Shown here piece by piece: positions 44,954 through 52,242 of a DNA stretch of 64,000 nt; within the stretch, counting starts at the first letter, position 1; each line of letters begins with the position of its first letter. Both the position numbers and the translations under genes were made by a program. A model generated the notes under the pieces. It ran no database searches and was not told the origin of the DNA. It worked only from the letters and a program-made list of their open reading frames with translations. Source of the DNA: Thermaerobacter marianensis DSM 12885 (GTDB lineage: Bacteria > Bacillota > Sulfobacillia > Thermaerobacterales > Thermaerobacteraceae); NCBI RefSeq assembly GCF_000184705.1, contig NC_014831.1, positions 2,170,001 through 2,234,000 on the forward strand. The letters run 5' to 3'.

Positions 44954-45317
44954 ATGGCGCAGGTTCTTTTCCGAAAGGTGGACTATCCCCTCAGCAAGCT
45001 CGTCGAAGACATCCACGTCGGAGAGATCGCACTGTGAACGACGAGAGATCAACCAGGTGGCGAACTTCGCACTCATCGAATGGAGCGACAACATCACGAT
45101 TTCTGATAAGCCGCCGGCGGAATACGTGCCAACAATCGAGGCGAGATTCTCCCCCGAAGAGCTGCGTCAGATGTACACGTGGAATGCACTTCCAGAACGA
45201 TGGTACGAGATGGATTACTATGACTTCTTAGAAGAGCGGCGCAAGCGCATCGCCGCGGTCATCCGGCAAGGCTTTGAAAGGCTCAAGACCCGCGAGCCTA
45301 ACACCCCGCGAGCGTGA
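44954..45317 (+). pseudogene. Deletion remnant of a DUF262 (GmrSD-type) restriction protein
   Basis: ATG 44954, with GGGAGGAACG upstream, encodes 27 residues ending DYPLSKLVEDIHVGEIAL before TGA at 45035-45037. That is the usual start of DUF262 proteins, where QRPFVW should follow. From 45057 a second frame encodes VANFALIEWSDN then PEELRQMYTWNALPERWYE and FLEERRKRIAAVIRQGFERL, the usual end of the same family. The middle, several hundred codons, is missing. Base composition is lower in GC than the surroundings. DUF262/DUF1524 proteins are modification-dependent endonucleases active against phage DNA; this copy cannot be functional. Confidence 0.7.
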
Positions 45318-45338
45318 TGTCGCCGTTGGGTTCATGGA

Positions 45339-45369
45339 GAACGGGCCAGGCTTACAACCTGGCCCGTTC
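45339..45369. terminator. Hairpin between convergent genes, same stem as at 35378
   Basis: GAACGGGCCAGG (45339-45350) pairs with CCTGGCCCGTTC (45358-45369) around a 7-base loop. It sits between the restriction relic and the end of the acyl-CoA ligase gene. Confidence 0.6.
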
Positions 45370-45391
45370 CGCCCTTGGGGACCCCAGCCCC

Positions 45392-47041
45392 CTACCGCAC
45401 CATCTCCCGCCGCAACGCCACCTTGTTGATCTTCCCCGCACTCGTCAACGGAAACTGCTCGACGAACACGAACCGGTCGGGGATCCAGAAGCGGGCGAGC
45501 CGGCCCTGTTCGACCGCCGCGGCGAGGTGGGCCCGGAGGGACTCCTCAAGGCGTGCGTGGTGGTCCACCCCGCCCCCGCCGGCTCCGGCGTCCCGAACGG
45601 CTCCACCGTTCTCCTGTCCCGCTCCCGCCCGGGGCTGGACCACCGCCAGCGGCCGCTCCCCCCAGCGCTCGTCGGGCTGGGCGATCACCGCCACCGCGGC
45701 CACCTCCGGGTGCTCGGAGATCAGGGCCTCGAGCACCCCCGTCGCGATCCACTCCCCGCCGCTCTTGACGGCGTCCTTCTTCCGGTCCACCACGTACAGG
45801 GTGCCGTCGGGATTCATCACGCCGAGGTCGCCGCTGCGGAACCAGCCGTCGACGTAAACCTCCCGGCTCCGCTCGGAGTCCTTGTAGTACCCATCAGGTA
45901 GCCAGGGCGAGCGCACCAGCACCTCGCCGATGCTCTTACCGTCGGCGGGCACGGGATGGCCGTCATCGTCCTCCAGGCGCACCTCCACCATGGCCAGGGG
46001 CAGCATGTTCGTCCGCAGCGCCTCCCAGGCCTTGGGCGTCCCCGGCTCGACACCCCGGGGCACCACCGAGATGGCGGCCGCCAGCTGGTCGGAGCCGCCG
46101 TAGATCACACTGTAAGCGATCCCGCGCTCCCGGGCCCGCCGCGCCAGGCCCGAAGGCACCGGGCTGCCGCCGGTGAGGATCTTGTACCCCTTGAGCTCGG
46201 CCACGCCCGCCTGGTCGGCCGCCTCCAGCAGCATATGGAGCTGGGTGGGCACCATGTTGGACCAGGTGACCCCTTCCTCCACGACCAGGCGCAGCTGCTC
46301 GGCGGGCGTCGCCTTGCCGGGCAGCACCAGCTTGGCGCCCAGGTAGGGGACGAACAGGGCGGTGCCCCAGCCATGGATGTGGAAGAAGGGGATGCAAGGC
46401 ATGTACACGTCGCGGCTGCCGGCGGCCGCCCCGGTGGGATGGGTGGCCAGGTGGTGCAGGATCCCCAGGGACGCCAGCAGCATGTCCCGGTGCCGGTAGA
46501 GCATCCCCTTGGGCCGGCCCGTGGTGCCGGTGGTGTAGAAGATGGAATACGGATCCGTCTCGCGCACCGTGGTCGCCTCGTCCGGGACCTCGGCCCGGCC
46601 CTCCTGCACCAGTTCCTCATGGGTGGGCGTGCCCGGCTCAGGCGACGCGTCGCCGTCGGTCAGCCAGACCCAGTTCCGGAACAGCGGCCGCACCTTGGCC
46701 AGCGGCTGCTGGAAGCCCTCCCAGACGAACATCCACTCCACGCCGGCATGCTGGAGGCTGTAGAGGAGGTCGTCGGGCGGCAGGCGGAAGTTGACGGTGT
46801 GCAGCACGGCCCCCAGCATGGAGCTGGCGTAGTGCAGTTCCAGGTACCGGTGGCTGTTGACGTCCATGACCCCCAGCACGGTGCCCCGGCCCACACCCCG
46901 CTTCTTCAGGGCCTGAGCCAGCCGCAGCACCCGCTCGTACAACTGCGCATAGGTCAACCGCCACCCGCCGTACACGATCTCCGAATCCGGCCCGTTGTGA
47001 AGGGCACTCTTCAACACCTCGTGGACGACCAGCTCGCGCAC
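45392..47041 (-). CDS. Acyl-CoA synthetase (AMP-forming fatty acid CoA ligase)
   Basis: 549 residues of the ANL superfamily. The P-loop is IFYTTGTTGRPKGM; further motifs are YGGSDQL, GWFRSGDLG and the C-terminal catalytic Lys in SAGKINK. It activates a medium- or long-chain acid to its CoA ester with ATP. Residues about 467-492 are a Gly/Ala-rich insert in the C-terminal domain. GTG 47041 has GGGGGAG upstream. Third gene of a TetR-acyl-CoA dehydrogenase-ligase operon. Confidence 0.9.
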   Translation of the reverse strand: MRELVVHEVLKSALHNGPDSEIVYGGWRLTYAQLYERVLRLAQALKKRGVGRGTVLGVMDVNSHRYLELHYASSMLGAVLHTVNFRLPPDDLLYSLQHAGVEWMFVWEGFQQPLAKVRPLFRNWVWLTDGDASPEPGTPTHEELVQEGRAEVPDEATTVRETDPYSIFYTTGTTGRPKGMLYRHRDMLLASLGILHHLATHPTGAAAGSRDVYMPCIPFFHIHGWGTALFVPYLGAKLVLPGKATPAEQLRLVVEEGVTWSNMVPTQLHMLLEAADQAGVAELKGYKILTGGSPVPSGLARRARERGIAYSVIYGGSDQLAAAISVVPRGVEPGTPKAWEALRTNMLPLAMVEVRLEDDDGHPVPADGKSIGEVLVRSPWLPDGYYKDSERSREVYVDGWFRSGDLGVMNPDGTLYVVDRKKDAVKSGGEWIATGVLEALISEHPEVAAVAVIAQPDERWGERPLAVVQPRAGAGQENGGAVRDAGAGGGGVDHHARLEESLRAHLAAAVEQGRLARFWIPDRFVFVEQFPLTSAGKINKVALRREMVR

Positions 47042-47160
47042 CGGGCGCTCCCCCTCTCTACGTTGTCAGTGGTGCACGCGGGCCCGACCGGCGGGCCGGT
47101 CCTACCGGTCCTCACCGGTCCGGGCTGGCCCGCCCGGTCTGTCCCAGGGGCCACCCGCGC

Positions 47161-48861
47161 CTAAGCGGACCAGACCTCGGGCTTCTCCAGGGCCCAACCC
47201 GGATACTCTTCTCCCGCGAGAAACCGGCGGGCGTACAGGGCCGCCAGGTGGGCGTAGCGGTCGCCCGCGGTCTCGGCCAGCTTGTACAGCAGGCCCACCT
47301 GGGCGGCGTCGGCCAGCCGGGCCGCGGCATCCTTGGCATACCACTGGGCTTCGGCCGGCCGGCTGGCCGCTAGCTCACCCAATCGGGCCAGGGTGCCCTC
47401 GATGACCTCCCGGGCGGCCCGGGCCTCGGGTGTGCCGGCCTTTTCCAACATCGGGATGAACTCGGCCAGGAACGCCTCGTGAGCCCGCTTCTTGTCCATG
47501 GCCTCCAGCAGGTCCAGGGCCTGGATGTTGCTCGGCCCCTCCCAGATGGGCGTGATCAGCGCCTCGCGGTGCCAGCGGGCCACCGCGTACTCCTCAAGGA
47601 ACCCGAGCCCGCCGAAGAGTTCCATGGCCAGCCGCGTCACCTCGGCGGCGTGGTCGGCGGTGCGGTTCTTGGCCAGGTGGGAGAGGAACCGGGCATAGTG
47701 GTAGCGAGCCGTGTAAGGCGGCCGCTCGTCCCAGGCCTTCTCAAAGCGGTCGGCGGCGTGGAAGCCCAGGACCAGCCCGCCGGCGATACGCACGGCCATG
47801 TCGGTCAGGTCGCGGCGGATCAGGGGGTGTTCGATCAGGGCCCGGCCGAAGGACCGGCGGCGCCGCACCCGCTCCAGCACCTCCAGGTGCGCCTTGCGGG
47901 CGATGCCCATGCCGGCGATGGCGTTGGCGAGCCGGGAGACCGTCAGCACCTCGAGGGTGTAGTAGATCCCCTGCGCCGCCTCGCCCACCAGGAAGGCCTC
48001 GCTGCCCCGGAAGTCGACCTCCCCGGAGGGGACGGCGCGGGTGGCGCTCTTGTCCTTGAGGCGGCGGACGTGGTAGTTCAGCTCGCCGGCCCGGTTCATC
48101 CGGGGAACGAGAAACAGGGCCAGCCCCTTGGGCCCGGCAGGTGCGCCTTCCGGCCGGGCGGTGACCACGGCCACGTCGGTCAGGCCGGCGCCGCTGCAGA
48201 AGTACTTCTCGCCGTCGAGGCGCCAGACCCGCGGTGGAGCTCCCGGAACGGAGCCGGCCGGGCCCGCGTCGGCGGGACCGGTATGCGCCCGGGAAGAACC
48301 GGCCCCGACCGACCCGTCTCGCGTCACCGCTTCCGCTGCGGGGGTGGCCTTGAGGGTGTTGGCGCCCAGGTCGCTTCCGCCCTGGACCTCGGTCATCCAG
48401 GTGGCGCCCCAGAACTCGCCGCGGAGGAGCTTGTCCTTCCACTCGCCAAACTCCGGCGCGTACTTGTGGATGATGTAAGCGGTCTGGTTGGTGATGGTCA
48501 GGATGCAGTAGATGCCCGGGTCGGCCACCAGGTAGCCCAGGGCGTAGTGGTGGTGCCAGCTGCCGCCCTCATAGGGCGGACGGTTCATGGGCGCCAGCTC
48601 CCGGAGCAACGCCTCCTGGACGGGGGACAGGCGCACCCGGTCCACCCGGTTGCCGTCCAGGTCGTGCATGACCAGGACCGGCCGGGCGTCGTGGTCCACG
48701 TGGTAGGCGACCTCATAGACCTCCTTGCCCGCTAGGGCGCCGAAGCGGCGCAGCTCGTCCTCGTGGGCGATGTATCCCGGCCAGTAGTGGGCCAGAACGT
48801 GGCGCAGGTCCGGGTCCCGCTCCCAGTGGTTCTGCCCGTAGGCGTAGGACTGGTAGCGCAC
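47161..48861 (-). CDS. Acyl-CoA dehydrogenase, AidB-like
   Basis: 566 residues. FAD-binding block ATWMTEVQGGSDLGANTLK near 155, SRLANAIAGMGIARKA, and the C-terminal RWHREALITPIWEGPSNIQALDL, all typical of the AidB/long-form ACAD group. It would form the 2-enoyl-CoA of the acid activated by the ligase. Residues about 172-205 are a Gly/Ala/Pro-rich insert just after the flavin motif. GTG 48861 follows GGGGGAGG. The TetR stop is 11 bp upstream. Confidence 0.9.
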   Translation of the reverse strand: MRYQSYAYGQNHWERDPDLRHVLAHYWPGYIAHEDELRRFGALAGKEVYEVAYHVDHDARPVLVMHDLDGNRVDRVRLSPVQEALLRELAPMNRPPYEGGSWHHHYALGYLVADPGIYCILTITNQTAYIIHKYAPEFGEWKDKLLRGEFWGATWMTEVQGGSDLGANTLKATPAAEAVTRDGSVGAGSSRAHTGPADAGPAGSVPGAPPRVWRLDGEKYFCSGAGLTDVAVVTARPEGAPAGPKGLALFLVPRMNRAGELNYHVRRLKDKSATRAVPSGEVDFRGSEAFLVGEAAQGIYYTLEVLTVSRLANAIAGMGIARKAHLEVLERVRRRRSFGRALIEHPLIRRDLTDMAVRIAGGLVLGFHAADRFEKAWDERPPYTARYHYARFLSHLAKNRTADHAAEVTRLAMELFGGLGFLEEYAVARWHREALITPIWEGPSNIQALDLLEAMDKKRAHEAFLAEFIPMLEKAGTPEARAAREVIEGTLARLGELAASRPAEAQWYAKDAAARLADAAQVGLLYKLAETAGDRYAHLAALYARRFLAGEEYPGWALEKPEVWSA

Positions 48862-48872
48862 GGTTCCTCCCC

Positions 48873-49736
48873 CTATCGATCGGATTGGGCAGTCCGTTCG
48901 CCGGCCACGCCGCCGTCCGGTGGGCCAGCCGGTCCGGCGGTCTCGGCCGCTGGCTCACGGGGCATCCCCACTCCCTCCCCGCGTGTCGCGCCGGCGGCGT
49001 TCCCAGTCGGCAGATTCGCGGCCGGGTCCACGTCCTGGCCGATGGCGGTACCCGGGCGCGGGATCGCGGCCCGGCCGGCGCCCCGGCCGGTGGCTGAAGC
49101 CGGGTCCGGGCCTGCGGCCTCACGGGTGAGCAGGGTGGCAACGTGACTTGTGGCGATGCGCTCGAGGAAGGCCAGCAACTGGGTCTCGCGATCCGCCCGT
49201 GTCCACTCCGACAGCCCCAGGACGGCAAACAGGTTGAAGGCGGCGCCCAGGCTCATCATCTGCCAGGCGATGACCCGCGCGGGGATGTCGCGGCGGATCT
49301 CCCCCCGCTCCTGCCCCTGCCGGGCGACGTCCTCGAGGTACCGGGCGTAGGAGCGGTAGCTCTCGGCCAGGAAATCGCGGATCTCAGGGTCGCCGTCCTC
49401 GCAGACAGCCTTGAAGAACACCTTGAGGTCGTCGCTGTTCCGGTCCAGGAGATCCAGGTAGTCCCGGCCGATGCGGTGCAGGCAAGCCAGGCTCGACGTC
49501 TCGGTGCGGCGGATGGCGTCCCAACGCTGCAGGATGCGTTGGGCGACGTCCCCTAACACCGCCAGGTAAAGGTGCTTTTTGGAAGGGTAGTAGCGGTAGA
49601 TGAGCGGCTCCGAGATACCGGCCGCGGCCGCGATCTCCGCCGTGGTGCTGGACCGGTAGTTGGACTGGGCGAAGACGGCCTTGGCCGTGGCCAGGATCTG
49701 CTGGGACCGGTTCGTCTTCTCTCGCTGCTGGCCCAT
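48873..49736 (-). CDS. TetR family transcriptional regulator of fatty acid genes
   Basis: 287 residues. Helix-turn-helix at about 10-55 (FAQSNYRSSTTAEIAAAAGISEPLIYRYYPSK spans the recognition helix), then an all-helical ligand domain. The last 80 residues are a disordered Pro/Ala/Gly tail. ATG 49736 follows GGGAG. Leading an operon of acyl-CoA ligase and dehydrogenase, it is probably released from DNA by acyl-CoA, as known for FadR-type TetR proteins. Operator candidate at 49945-49972. Confidence 0.9.
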   Translation of the reverse strand: MGQQREKTNRSQQILATAKAVFAQSNYRSSTTAEIAAAAGISEPLIYRYYPSKKHLYLAVLGDVAQRILQRWDAIRRTETSSLACLHRIGRDYLDLLDRNSDDLKVFFKAVCEDGDPEIRDFLAESYRSYARYLEDVARQGQERGEIRRDIPARVIAWQMMSLGAAFNLFAVLGLSEWTRADRETQLLAFLERIATSHVATLLTREAAGPDPASATGRGAGRAAIPRPGTAIGQDVDPAANLPTGNAAGATRGEGVGMPREPAAETAGPAGPPDGGVAGERTAQSDR

Positions 49737-49944
49737 GGACGACTCCCTCGCCCTTCCCCGCAACCCACCCGTTCCACCGGGACTCGCAACCCGGCTTCCG
49801 GCGCGGCGGTGTGGCGGCGTGGACTCGACCGCACGCGACGGTGGGTTACAAGCACCACGGGAGCCACCGGCACCCCATTTCCGCGGCCGCCACGCCATGG
49901 ACGCGGGCCGGGGACGGACATGGCTCGAGAAGAAAGGCCCTAGT

Positions 49945-49972
49945 TAGATAGTGAGTGCTTACTAACCTACAA
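49945..49972 (-). promoter_or_regulatory. TetR operon promoter with imperfect dyad in the spacer
   Basis: On the minus strand TTGTAG (49972-49967) and TATCTA (49950-49945) lie 16 bases apart. The spacer contains AGTAAGCACTCACT, a near-palindrome, the usual site for an autoregulating TetR protein. The region is AT-rich compared with the window. Confidence 0.55.
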
Positions 49973-50882
49973 TACACCGCGTCTCGCCAGGTTCCTTCCC
50001 GCCGGTGCCCCACAATCCGGTGCGGCGAGCCGAACGGATACAACGGCCTTCTCTCAGGCAGGGCTCAGAGCAGGCTCCTTGGGCCGCGAGGGGTAGGAGG
50101 CGACCCCCGCGGTGCCGACGGCCATGGGGAAACCCACGCCACGGGGCTGCCATGACCTCACCTGGCGGTGCGCCCCCAATCGATCGGCAGCAGGCGTACC
50201 CCGTGACAGAGAGCGAGGAATCCCACAAGAAGGGCACGTGCTCAAGCCCGACGGTGACAAGCACTTTGCCGCCCAAGTAGTCGGCGCAGACATCGACGAT
50301 GTTGGCCGCCATGCGCAGATTGCGGACTTGCCAGGTCCGCGCCTCGTGAATCGGCGTCGCTTGCTGTTGGAGACGATGCTTCGCCCGAATCACGTCCATC
50401 ACGGCGGGGTCGAAGATGGCCCCCGCGCCGCACTCGGACCGCCGTATTAAATGGAGAAAAACGTCGGTAACCGCCTGCCAGGCCAGGTCCAGCAACGTGT
50501 CAGAGGCTTCGACGGTGGAAGGATTGGCTACCGGCAGCGCTCCAGTGGCGTCCTCATCCCTGTAGGCATCGATGGCACGAAAGGGGATGGCCCGCTCCAG
50601 GCACAGGGGGAGGATGCATTCGCGGTATTCCACCGGGCCGCAATAGCCCGGCCGGCTGCCGCCAGCCGTGGCCGCCCAATCTTCCGGACGAATCTCCCCA
50701 CAGATGCAGTCGGGATCGAAGGTCAGAATGAGTGATCGCAGGGCATCGTAGTCGTAGTGCGCAAAAGCCGGGTCCTTGTGGAGATGGTGGAGGGTGGGCA
50801 GGATGGCTACGGTGCAGAGGTGGTGATCCCCAGGCCGAGGATACGGAAGCGGACTTCCGCACTCATTTTGACCGCCTGCCAC
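49962..50882 (-). CDS. Unrecognised protein, probably damaged at both ends
   Basis: 306 residues. The centre looks like a real protein: VAILPTLHHLHKDPAF, DPDCICGEIRPEDW, ECILPLCLERAIPFRAIDAYRDEDA and KVLVTVGLEHVPFLWDS, faintly like TraB/GumN-type proteins that end with a V-T-V-G-x-E-H block. The last 70 residues are Arg/Gly-rich and unlike the rest, and the stop overlaps the TetR promoter. The start is also odd: a well-formed ATG start in another frame (reading FRILGLGITTSAP) runs into a stop just where this frame becomes convincing. One or two frameshifts are likely. GC content is lower than neighbours. Confidence 0.5.
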   Translation of the reverse strand: MAGGQNECGSPLPYPRPGDHHLCTVAILPTLHHLHKDPAFAHYDYDALRSLILTFDPDCICGEIRPEDWAATAGGSRPGYCGPVEYRECILPLCLERAIPFRAIDAYRDEDATGALPVANPSTVEASDTLLDLAWQAVTDVFLHLIRRSECGAGAIFDPAVMDVIRAKHRLQQQATPIHEARTWQVRNLRMAANIVDVCADYLGGKVLVTVGLEHVPFLWDSSLSVTGYACCRSIGGAPPGEVMAAPWRGFPHGRRHRGGRLLPLAAQGACSEPCLREGRCIRSARRTGLWGTGGKEPGETRCIVG

Positions 50883-51020
50883 GCCGACAACCCCCTCATG
50901 AACTTGGATCCTTACCTATACTGTTCGGATGTCTTGAGCCGGGCGGCGAACTCGCGGCGGAACCTGCACAGCTTAGGCTCAATGATCCGGTGACCCCGGG
51001 AAGCCACTCCCATGCCCTGG

Positions 51021-51057
51021 CGTAAGAACCCCCACCCACCAGGTGGGGGTTCTTACG
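51021..51057. repeat. Perfect 16-bp hairpin
   Basis: CGTAAGAACCCCCACC (51021-51036) pairs fully with 51042-51057 around the loop CACCA. No T-run follows on either strand. It could end a minus-strand transcript, be an extragenic palindrome, or be the foot of a lost mobile element. Confidence 0.7.
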
Positions 51058-51078
51058 CCCCACGCTAGATCCTCCCAA

Positions 51079-51306
51079 TCATCGTGGAGACTTGCCTGGT
51101 GCAACGCCCGGTAGATCGAGGCGTTTCACCCGGACGAACTTGATGACCTTCTCCACGACTCCGATGGACGCCAAGAGGACGACCGGGGACCCGAGAACAC
51201 CGAAGAGTTCGCCGCGCCGCCCGGGAACCCGCTGCAGGACGAAGGGGAGGCACCCGCGTAAAAAAGAAGAAGAGATATAGCGATTGGCCGCGCCTCGCGG
51301 TAGCGG
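51079..51306 (-). other. Possible C-terminal fragment of a small membrane protein
   Basis: An open minus frame of 75 codons without a usual start codon. It reads like a real protein tail (LFGVLGSPVVLLASIGVVEKVI then FVRVKRLDLPGVAPGK) and ends 22 bp before the hairpin at 51021-51057. Perhaps the remains of a gene whose front was lost. Weak. Confidence 0.25.
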
Positions 51307-51316
51307 ATTGGGCTGC

Positions 51317-51350
51317 CGCCCGGCCCTCCCAGGGCCGGGCGTTGTTTTTT
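51317..51350 (+). terminator. Strong intrinsic terminator upstream of the thiamine operon
   Basis: CGCCCGGCCCT (51317-51327) and AGGGCCGGGCG (51331-51341) form an 11-bp stem with a CCC loop, followed by TTGTTTTTT. It is the only textbook terminator seen in the window. No plus-strand gene precedes it closely, so it could be an attenuator in the tenI leader or end a small RNA. Confidence 0.8.
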
Positions 51351-51467
51351 CGGGGCCATCGCCGGCCCCCCAGGAGCTGTGACGGGCACCAACCGCCGGC
51401 CCCCGGACGGCTGCCGGCCGGTTTCAGGCGATCCCGGCCACGTCCACACAAAACGGGAGGGAGAAAC

Positions 51468-52166
51468 TTGGCGGGAGCGGTCGTGCACCTGATCACCGAC
51501 CGGGGTACGGCCCCCGACCTGGTGGGGGCGGTGGCCTCCGCATTATCGGGCGGCGTCCACTGGGTTCAGTTGCGGGATAAGTCGCCGGCGGCCCGGGACC
51601 TTCTGGAACTGGCCCGAAGGATCCAGCCCCTGTGCCAGGACCACCGTGCCGGCCTCCTGATCAACGACCGGCTGGACGTCGCCCTCGCCGCCGGCTGCCA
51701 CGGCGTCCACCTGGCCAAGAAGAGCCTTCCGGTGAAGGAGGCCCGGCGTCTAGTACCCGCAAACCTGCTGGTGGGGGTCTCCGTCCACTCCGTCGAGGAA
51801 GCGGTGGCGGCTGCCGCCGATGGAGCCGACTACGTCACCTTCGGCAGCGTATTCCCGACCCGCAGCCATCCCGGCCGCCCGGCTGCTGGAGTGGACCTGC
51901 TGGCCCAGGTGGTCCATGCCGTGAACATCCCCGTCCTGGCCATCGGCGGCATCACGCCGGACAACGTGGATGCCGTCCTGGCCACGGGGGTCGCCGGAGT
52001 TGCCGTCATCTCATCCATCCTGGCCGAGGCCGACCCGGCCCGGGCCGCGGCCCGCCTGCGCGAGACCATGGAACGTTCGCAACACCGGCCCCGTTTCCCC
52101 TTCCCGCCGGTAGGACCGTTTCCGGATGCCCACCGTTGCGCCGGTCCACCCCCACCAGGCCGCTGA
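51468..52166 (+). CDS. tenI: Thiazole tautomerase TenI (ThiE/TenI family)
   Basis: 232 residues of the ThiE/TenI barrel: QLRDKSP, GLLINDRLD, HGVHLAKKSLPV and IGGITPDNV. The sequence VGVSVHS places a His at about 107 where B. subtilis TenI has its catalytic His, while ThiE proteins differ at this point. TenI aromatises the thiazole product of ThiG. The tenI-thiS-thiG-thiO order, close to B. subtilis, supports this over thiamine phosphate synthase, but ThiE cannot be excluded. TTG 51468 follows GGGAGGG. The last 30 residues are Pro-rich. Confidence 0.8.
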   Translation: MAGAVVHLITDRGTAPDLVGAVASALSGGVHWVQLRDKSPAARDLLELARRIQPLCQDHRAGLLINDRLDVALAAGCHGVHLAKKSLPVKEARRLVPANLLVGVSVHSVEEAVAAAADGADYVTFGSVFPTRSHPGRPAAGVDLLAQVVHAVNIPVLAIGGITPDNVDAVLATGVAGVAVISSILAEADPARAAARLRETMERSQHRPRFPFPPVGPFPDAHRCAGPPPPGR

Positions 52167-52202
52167 AGGGCGCGGTTCCTGAAGGGCACGGTACGGTTTA
52201 TG

Positions 52203-52228
52203 TTCAAGCCCGCAGTTCAAGCCCGCAG
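52203..52228. repeat. 13-bp tandem duplication before thiSG
   Basis: TTCAAGCCCGCAG occurs twice in a row (52203-52215, 52216-52228), the second copy running into the ribosome site AGGAGGTG of the next gene. Probably slippage. Confidence 0.6.
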
Positions 52229-52242
52229 GAGGTGCAGGGAGG

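Larger units (their letters stand above)
50883..51467. other. 585-bp non-coding leader region of the thiamine operon
   Basis: Contains a large hairpin (51021-51057), a doubtful short minus frame (51079-51306) and a strong plus-strand terminator (51317-51350). I looked for the TPP riboswitch core and did not find it. Confidence 0.5.

Noticed and set aside
44890-45231. A 113-codon plus-strand frame across the DUF262 relic
   Set aside because: Its translation is Arg/Ser/Thr-rich, while the other two frames carry clear family blocks at the two ends.
51281-51345. tRNA-like sequence near the thiamine leader
   Set aside because: No TTCGANNC arm, no acceptor pairing and no CCA end; better explained as a terminator stem.
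50990-51467. TPP riboswitch before the thiamine operon
   Set aside because: The conserved CTGAGA and ACCTGATC-type cores are not present on the plus strand.
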